A stretch of DNA of 64,000 nucleotides from positions 220,100,172 to 220,164,171 of the forward strand of contig CM056997.1 in NCBI GenBank assembly GCA_029891345.1, read 5' to 3'. The notes beneath the pieces are model-generated. The model made no database searches. It had not been told where the DNA came from and saw only the letters and a program-made list of their open reading frames with translations. Below are positions 58,204-64,000 of this stretch, one piece after another (position 1 is the stretch's first letter; every line of letters starts with the position of its first letter). The translations under genes were made by a program, and so were the position numbers. This stretch comes from Dryococelus australis (lineage: Eukaryota > Arthropoda > Insecta > Phasmatodea > Phasmatidae).

Positions 58204-58879
58204 TGGTGCGTGTGCACTTCAGTTTACTCTCTACTCTCGGTTGTCCATAAGGGACCGAACGTGTATCAGCATCCTGAGCTGATGACGCTGCTGGTTCTTC
58301 CTTAGTAGATGATTGGAGAGGATCTTCGGCCCCGTGAGGTAGTGGTGAAGTGTTTTGGATTGGTGCGGGCCTCTGCACCGATTGCTTGTGCGATGAGAGC
58401 CCAGGAGAGGAGTCGGAAGACTGATCACGAACTGAAGCACTCTCACGGCGCTATATACTCATCCGCTATCCTTTCCTTCACTGGCATAGGGTGTCTGGAG
58501 AGGGGGTTAGCAAGTGCCTAGACCCTCTGTATGAGCAGCATAGTGGAGAGTTGTGGGATTCGAGCATCATACTTGCGGCAGCATCTTGCAGCACACTGCT
58601 GTACTAGCCCTGGACCTCTTGCATGGTCGACAACTGCTGGTGGTGTACTTGTATTGATGAGTAGTAGTAGTAGTTTATTAATAAGTGTATAAGACATCAT
58701 GCTAGAAACACCAAAGATCCAGTGTAAAACACTATAATACAAAAGAAACCAACCAGTTACAGCACAACAGTATCTTACAACAGACGTTACAACAGCTCAG
58801 ATATAGAAACAAATAAAAAAATATCAATTGTGTTTTCTGTTGGTTTTTGTTGTAAATTTTCAATAGGATTTCTATTTCA

Positions 58880-58922
58880 AGAGGATCTCTATTTGAGGGG
58901 TCTTAGAAACGAGAGTTGACTG
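58880..58922. mobile_element. Orphan pogo/Tigger-like terminus
   Basis: Read inward from the right it is CAGTCAACTCTCGTTTCTAA, then GACCCCTCAAATAGAGATCC, next to TA at 58923-58924. This style of terminus (CAGTNNACTCTCGTT) is typical of Tigger-type elements. No matching left end was found nearby. Confidence 0.4.
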
Positions 58923-60969
58923 TATATCCATACAGGTACTTCAGTTAACATTAATGATTTGGTTTGCCTAAGGCTGAAGGGACTGCGAAGTAAGTGGAAG
59001 GAATAAGGATGGCTAAGAGGCAAAGCTGGGACGGTGAATGCATGGGTTTATTTCTACATGCACATATACCTCTGTGCCTGGGTACCTAAAGGACAAGGTT
59101 AAGTAGACTGCCAAGTGTGTCAACAATGCGGGGGAGCATGGGGTAAGTTTTAAAAACTTATATAATTACAGTCATGTGAAGTAATATATAATATTTCTTT
59201 TAAAAAAATTTTAACATGCCAATATTTATGAAAAATTGAACCAGCAAGATGAAAGAAAAATCAGATTTCAAAATAGTGATTTATTTTTGTATAAAATAAC
59301 ATGGTATATAAAAAAGTTGGAACTATGTATATTAAGTACTATGGTTAAAAGAACTATTCCATTGTCATTCCAACAGCAAATAAGTTATACAGCAATCAAT
59401 GTCCCTGTCAATCAATACTGTAGATAAAAATTCCCAAAATTCTGCACATAAGAATGCATATATTCCACAATTATATCTCAAAACAATAATTACAAAAAAA
59501 AAATTATTATATAATTTCATACTATATCCCCACATCACAAAATTTTGGTAATCTCTAAAAAAAACTCATGCCTTCTAATACTGATAACTAAACTACAGTA
59601 TACACACTCAGATCAATTATTATAAGATAGTCTGATATTGATTATAAATCCTATTTTAATATTTAAAAAAAAAAACCTTTTTTGAACTGTTACAAGGCTA
59701 GAACAGTAACTTCTGTGCAAAAATATCACAACGGAAATTAAATCTCAAAACTTGAGTAATGGAACAGCAATGTAAATAATTAGCTGTTTGCAATAAACAA
59801 GTTGCCAGTACAGATCACAGCAACCAGCATCTTTGAAACGTAGTTGTACTGGAGATTTGGACAGAGTTACTCACAGTGACAGAAAGTGTCTTAACAGGAA
59901 CTCCCTCCAAAATGTAGCATAAAAAAGACCACAGCAACCAGCCAACTGTCCGTGTTTGCTGCTGCCTAGTTTGTCAACACCTGAAAAATTGTTCACATAA
60001 CTTACATGAACAGGACACATTTACGCAATGTAGTCAACATAATTAAATATTCATGTTTTCCATCCAGCTGTACACACAAAGCACATCAAAAGGCAATTAT
60101 TTGATATGAAAAATTTTCATAAAATCTGCATTCAACTAGCATATAAATACTTCTTCCTGACAGGACCAATTACATCAGCCCAAAACAATCCACATTCACC
60201 AAAATAAAGCAAGCAGGCTCGCACAGCTGGATGCTGAAAGGAGTTGAGAAAAATGTGGTTGAATTAGCATATTACTTCTTCCTGCCAAGGTTTCAGGCAT
60301 TGTTTTTTATCGACAAGAAAGTCGATGAACCAAGCAAGCCTGACAGATGATCAAACAAGTGGTTTGCTACTGAGGTTAGTCAGTTCTCTTCTTTAACATG
60401 TACAAATTATCATCTGAACCCTGTGTGACTGAATCTTATAAGCAGTTTTGGCTCTAGCATTCTCCACTGTTCAAAAATTACATTGCAATTCAGTATTAAA
60501 TAATTAATAAACACAAACTTTAAGTTATCACATAAATATGCATTCAGCTCTAAGCTCCAACAGTGAACATGTTGTACAAGTACGTAAATAAGTAAATTGC
60601 TACATATAAATGATGATTAAGGTCAACATGCTGAATACATGAAGAAGGTAAATTTACCATTGCAGCTGTGTCAGAGACTTTGCTACACCAAGAGGAGAAC
60701 AGCTTGCTGAGACCAAACTAAACTAATGGAAGACAACAATACTAAACGCATGCCTACACAATACCTCTGCACCAAAATGCTGGAAATGAATAAAAACTAT
60801 TAAACATTTAAACCGTAAACACATATATAGACACAAACGCACAAAAAACACACACATAAGCATTGTTTCGGTTTAATTTATGGGTGAAAAAGACTTGCTG
60901 ATAAAAGGTATTGTTTAGTGCGGAAAATTGCAGAACCCTTACAATACCCATTGTGGAGAGAGAATAAAC
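58923..60969. other. AT-rich stretch, nothing recognised
   Basis: Very AT-rich; no domain or array seen. Confidence 0.5.
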
Positions 60970-62951
60970 TAGGGACGGGCCGATGCCGATTAACTGGCCG
61001 ATACCACGACCAACGGCATCTGAAAATTATTTGCAGATTATTATTCACCAATTAGTGGCGCTAATTCATTTAACACACTGTTAAATACACCAGCATGCTA
61101 CATCTCGTAAAGTATTAATTTACCACATCCATTAACCAAATATCCTGTCCGAAACCCAAAACATATTTAGAACAATTGTTTTCCGATGATTTTCTCCTTT
61201 TGTTTACATTTTACCGTATTTCACGTTGGTACATTTGCCAAAGATTTTGTGCATCATTCGTTTTTGGACACTATGTGAATGCAAAACGCAACTTAGGGTC
61301 CCCGAAAAATTGTGAAGTGCGAAAACTTACGAAATTTGCCATTATTAACAGTTTTACGTAAATTTTCACCATTTGTTTTTTAAACACAAAGTTATACCTG
61401 CAAAAAAATGTATCTTCCCGATTGTTTACATCACATGCGAGACGTCACCTCACTAACGAATGTTGTTAGAACAGATAGTAACCTTAATAGACAGTGCACG
61501 TTATTATCTCAAAGATCCAAAAGAGGGCAGTAAATTCGACAAATAAGTGTTTGTATGACATATATCAATTGTTATTTGGATCGATTGTGAACCGAAAGAG
61601 AGCAGCACAAGAAATTCATACATGTTTTCTCGCAAGAACAAAATATATCTCATGTAGTCTTCGGGCATTGCATTCCCAGGCAGTGTTCCCTTCCCTGCGC
61701 TGATGTGACCAGCTCCATAGCCGCCAGTTGTTATTCTGTTACTCCATGCATTTATTGCTGGGCTGGGGAACGGAACAACTTCTATGCTCTGTTTTCGGGC
61801 ACTTAATTTGAGCGTTTTATTTACGAATGGCAAGACATTTACATATACGGCGATGGTAAACCCATGATCCTGTCATACAATTTGACAGGATAACGTGTTT
61901 AAAATTGTAATATATGTAAACAAGGCATAATAAAATTAATTGAATATTAAATATTTAACAGCAACCAAGTATTCATATTAACCTCAAAGTCGTACACACA
62001 GCAGATAAATATGTCACAGGTTGGCATTACAATCTCTTTTATTTTCGCCTAGTTACATTTTCTTAACTTCAATGGGAAAAAGGAAGCAGTATTTTGTTTT
62101 GAGGGAGGGCTTTAGTTTACAATGTCTTTCATGAGACGACTTTGTTATGATGGAGCATTGGAAAATTTTGCTCGTATGGAAATAACATTCAAATTATTGT
62201 AACTCCAAAAAATTTCAACTTCAATGGAAAAACCAAACCTGATTAATACATCGCTGTTTGTATTGTACAGATGTAGCAATACACACACGCAACAAACACA
62301 CTTTGACCGAAGTTAACTTTACACTCGCTGAATTCACTATATAGGCAAAGAAACAAATATTATTTACACACCACTAAAGTGTTGAAAGTGCAACTTTATT
62401 AGGCCACGTGCATTTCAATAATTATAGTAACAGTTTCCAAATACATTAATTACAAAACATGCAAACTTACTGTTAGTTAAATTTGCAACATCGTAAAAAC
62501 ATGTTTTCCTATGTAAATCCTTACAAGTTTACTTCACCAAAATCACGTTTGTTCATCATTAGCATATTATAATTTATTTACAGAATCATTCAGTAAAATC
62601 AACACTGCGCACATTGCCTAAAACCAACAAACTTGCCCTTTGGACTCCGCCAAAGCTAGCTAACCTCTCAATTCTCACTTTTCTGGCATTTTCCCACCAC
62701 TGTGACGTCAGCACACGAAGCATTTATGCTTTTCCATAATGTTGTTTATGCGTGAGAATGGCAAGAAATAGAACGACGTAGGAGGTACACCAATGCGCCT
62801 GCGAAAACGGATTGGAACTACTTTGCCGCGCATATTTAGCATTGTGCAGGTAACGGAAAACTGCCTCAATCCCAACTGAAATTTATTGTGTTTATTGTTT
62901 TGATTGTTTTTTTTTTTTAAGTTGAATTGTGCGTTACCTAAAGCCCACAAA

Positions 62952-63158
62952 ATGCCGAAGATTTTGTCAATTACGAATTGTGAAAGGGAGTACAAAAATT
63001 ATGGATTTTATATATTTGATAGAAAACATGAAATAATTATGTGTAGGTTTTGCAACGTGCACGTGGACTGGATGTGCAAAATCACGTGCGCAAAACATGT
63101 GTCCAATGAAACACACAAACAAAACAAAGATAGTCTATCTACGTTGTCAACAATATAA
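62952..63158 (+). pseudogene. BED/CGGBP1-like zinc-finger exon of the hAT element
   Basis: From ATG at 62952 the frame reads MPKILSITNCEREYKNYGFY, then IFDRKHEIIMCRFCNVHVDW, MCKITCAKHVSNETHKQNK. C-x2-C followed by H-x4-H at the usual spacing, with the RK.SC.DH..S..H setting, is the BED-like finger seen in CGGBP1 and in the N-terminus of related hAT transposases, where it binds the element's ends. The frame stops at TAA 63156-63158. A longer frame from 62904 adds only a Phe-rich stretch from poly(T) and is less likely. It could act as a free DNA-binding protein or be the first exon of a lost transposase. Confidence 0.65.
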
Positions 63159-63224
63159 GTTTCTATTGGTAAATTGCTTCAAAACGAAACCACTTTGCAG
63201 AAAAACAAACAAAAATCCGTGTAA

Positions 63225-63355
63225 GATTTTGTGGAAATGATGGCATCATCCAGCATTCCCTGGAAAAAGCAGACAATCCCAGTATGAGAAACTGGCTAGA
63301 AAAATATATTCAAGCTGAGTTTAGCATACAATTCCATGTACATTTTCCACGGCGG
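63225..63355 (+). pseudogene. Continuation of the hAT/CGGBP1-like protein, frameshifted
   Basis: One frame gives DFVEMMASSSIPW and the next gives LEKADNPSMRNWLEKYIQAE. Together they match the segment that follows the zinc finger in CGGBP1-like hAT proteins (F..M..A..IPL.K.D.P..R..L). A one-base shift at the run of A's near 63263 separates them. GTAAGT at about 63356 is a candidate donor. No dimerisation (hATC) domain follows in the remaining few hundred bases, so the element is non-autonomous. Confidence 0.6.
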
Positions 63356-64000
63356 TAAGTATTTTGTTTTTCAGTGTAGTAGCCCTTGTGAATATACAAG
63401 CTGCATTGAACCTAACCTCAAATAGCAGAAACGAACCTAGCAACTTTAATTTTTTCCTTTGTTGTTTAATGTTTAGACCTATGTTGCACAACATGCCTGT
63501 TTCCACTTGTGTAACGTGACTAGGGCTGGGTTGTAATTATTTGCAAGATTAATTTACATAATACAGCAAGGATATAATTATTTCCTAAGGGACAGAGAAA
63601 AATAAACCATTGAGGGACAGGTAGTAAAAGAAGATAAAATTATTAAAAATAATAAATGAGATTTATATGTATTATATTTCATAGTTCTAAAAACCAAGTA
63701 TTTAATTAACTCAGTTTGTATGTAATTAATGCTGTATTGTCTGGTAAATTTTTTTCTTGACTGTTAAATTACTTATTTGCCCAGTTAAATAGTCATCTTC
63801 TCATTTTATATATTTTCTCATTTTGTATTTCATTTCCATGCTGTAGACACCTAATACAAAATGCTTAAAGTGTTCGTAAAACTGAATACTTAAACTTAAG
63901 TAAGTAATAAAAAGTATTTCCAAATTTTGGGTATTGGGAATTATGATTGTGCTCATCAAAACTGGTATTGGCATTGGTGTTATCAGCGGCATCGGCAGTT

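Larger units (their letters stand above)
48919..58699 (-). mobile_element. LTR-type unit, copy 2, abutting pol and interrupted by a 7.95 kb element
   Basis: It starts TGACAGACCC and ends AAGACATCA like copy 1, and aligns with it throughout (CTGGCAATACAACTCTGC, CTGGGCAGAGAATGGGTGGC, GGTCGGAG, GTGGAAGTACTACCTCCAA). On the minus strand its downstream end leads within 30 bp into protease/integrase coding sequence. It is therefore probably the 5' LTR of that element with gag deleted. Minus-strand TATA-like GAGTATATAG lies at 58451-58460. No target duplication is expected at the left because internal sequence follows. Confidence 0.6.
60970..64000. mobile_element. hAT-type element, copy 2 (nearly complete, runs off the window)
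   Basis: The left end TAGGGACGGGCCGATGCCGATTA... is the reverse complement of the right end of copy 1, and 63780-64000 is the reverse complement of the first 200 or so bases of copy 1. By comparison only about 35-40 bp lie beyond the window, giving a length near 3.07 kb. It lacks the 84 bp array and the LTR-type block of copy 1 and so shows the ancestral layout. It carries a zinc-finger exon at 62952-63158 and further transposase-like pieces to 63355. Confidence 0.85.

Noticed and set aside
57860-58250. Cluster of overlapping frames on both strands at the right end of element E
   Set aside because: Frames open simultaneously in several phases of a GC-rich segment, which indicates few stop codons by composition rather than coding.

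Overview
This window looks like AT-rich, repeat-dominated arthropod (probably insect) nuclear DNA with essentially no compact genes. It has no operons, ribosome binding sites or bacterial-style genes. The reasons for the assignment are spliced exon signals, hAT, pogo and Mutator-like DNA transposons, Ty3/gypsy-type LTR elements, tRNA-derived SINE fragments, several minisatellites and many poly(G)/poly(C) tracts. The species cannot be named from the sequence alone.

Left third (1-20 kb). A 5.6 kb hAT-type element (303-5870) has a perfect 8 bp target duplication; it carries an 84 bp minisatellite and a GC-rich LTR-type block. After about 1.6 kb of plain AT-rich sequence comes another GC-rich LTR-type block (7.56-9.4 kb), a 32 bp x 20 minisatellite (10.5-11.1 kb) and a TA-flanked TIR element (11508-13240). 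Just beyond it, 13399-13485 is the best candidate for a host gene: a last coding exon encoding an acidic C-terminus behind a strong pyrimidine tract, followed by a possible long 3' UTR to about 17.25 kb. A truncated third hAT copy (17753-18515) and another LTR-type block follow.

Middle (20-39 kb). Two SINE-like fragments lie near 22 kb. The most informative locus is 23.96-27.34 kb: a decayed, intron-containing transposon gene in which a Mutator-like transposase is continuous with a YqaJ-type PD-(D/E)XK nuclease, with a possible THAP-like zinc finger upstream. A 58 bp x 13 minisatellite (28.3-29.1 kb), a third SINE-like fragment, further GC-rich LTR-type blocks (31.9-33.9 and 35.8-37.8 kb) and a degenerate inverted satellite (37.8-39.2 kb) complete this part.

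Right third (39-64 kb). This is a stack of nested insertions. A roughly 2 kb LTR-type unit (39529-44587, TSD TGCA) contains a hAT (40582-43628), which contains a second hAT-like element (about 40831-42753), which contains a TA-type TIR element (about 41752-42600). A second copy of the LTR-type unit (48919-58699) abuts a broken gypsy pol (47595-48890, minus strand; protease tail joined directly to integrase). It is interrupted by a 7.95 kb element (50250-58203) with a 4 bp duplication, and that element contains a pogo transposase remnant split by another pogo-type element (53729-55509). Each copy of the LTR-type unit supplies the empty site that dates an insertion in the other. The window ends in a second, near-complete hAT copy (60970 to beyond 64000), in the opposite orientation to the first, with an exon for a BED/CGGBP1-like zinc finger.

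Nothing here forms a working pathway. The genes seen are pieces of transposases, an integrase and a nuclease, all broken, plus one probable host exon.
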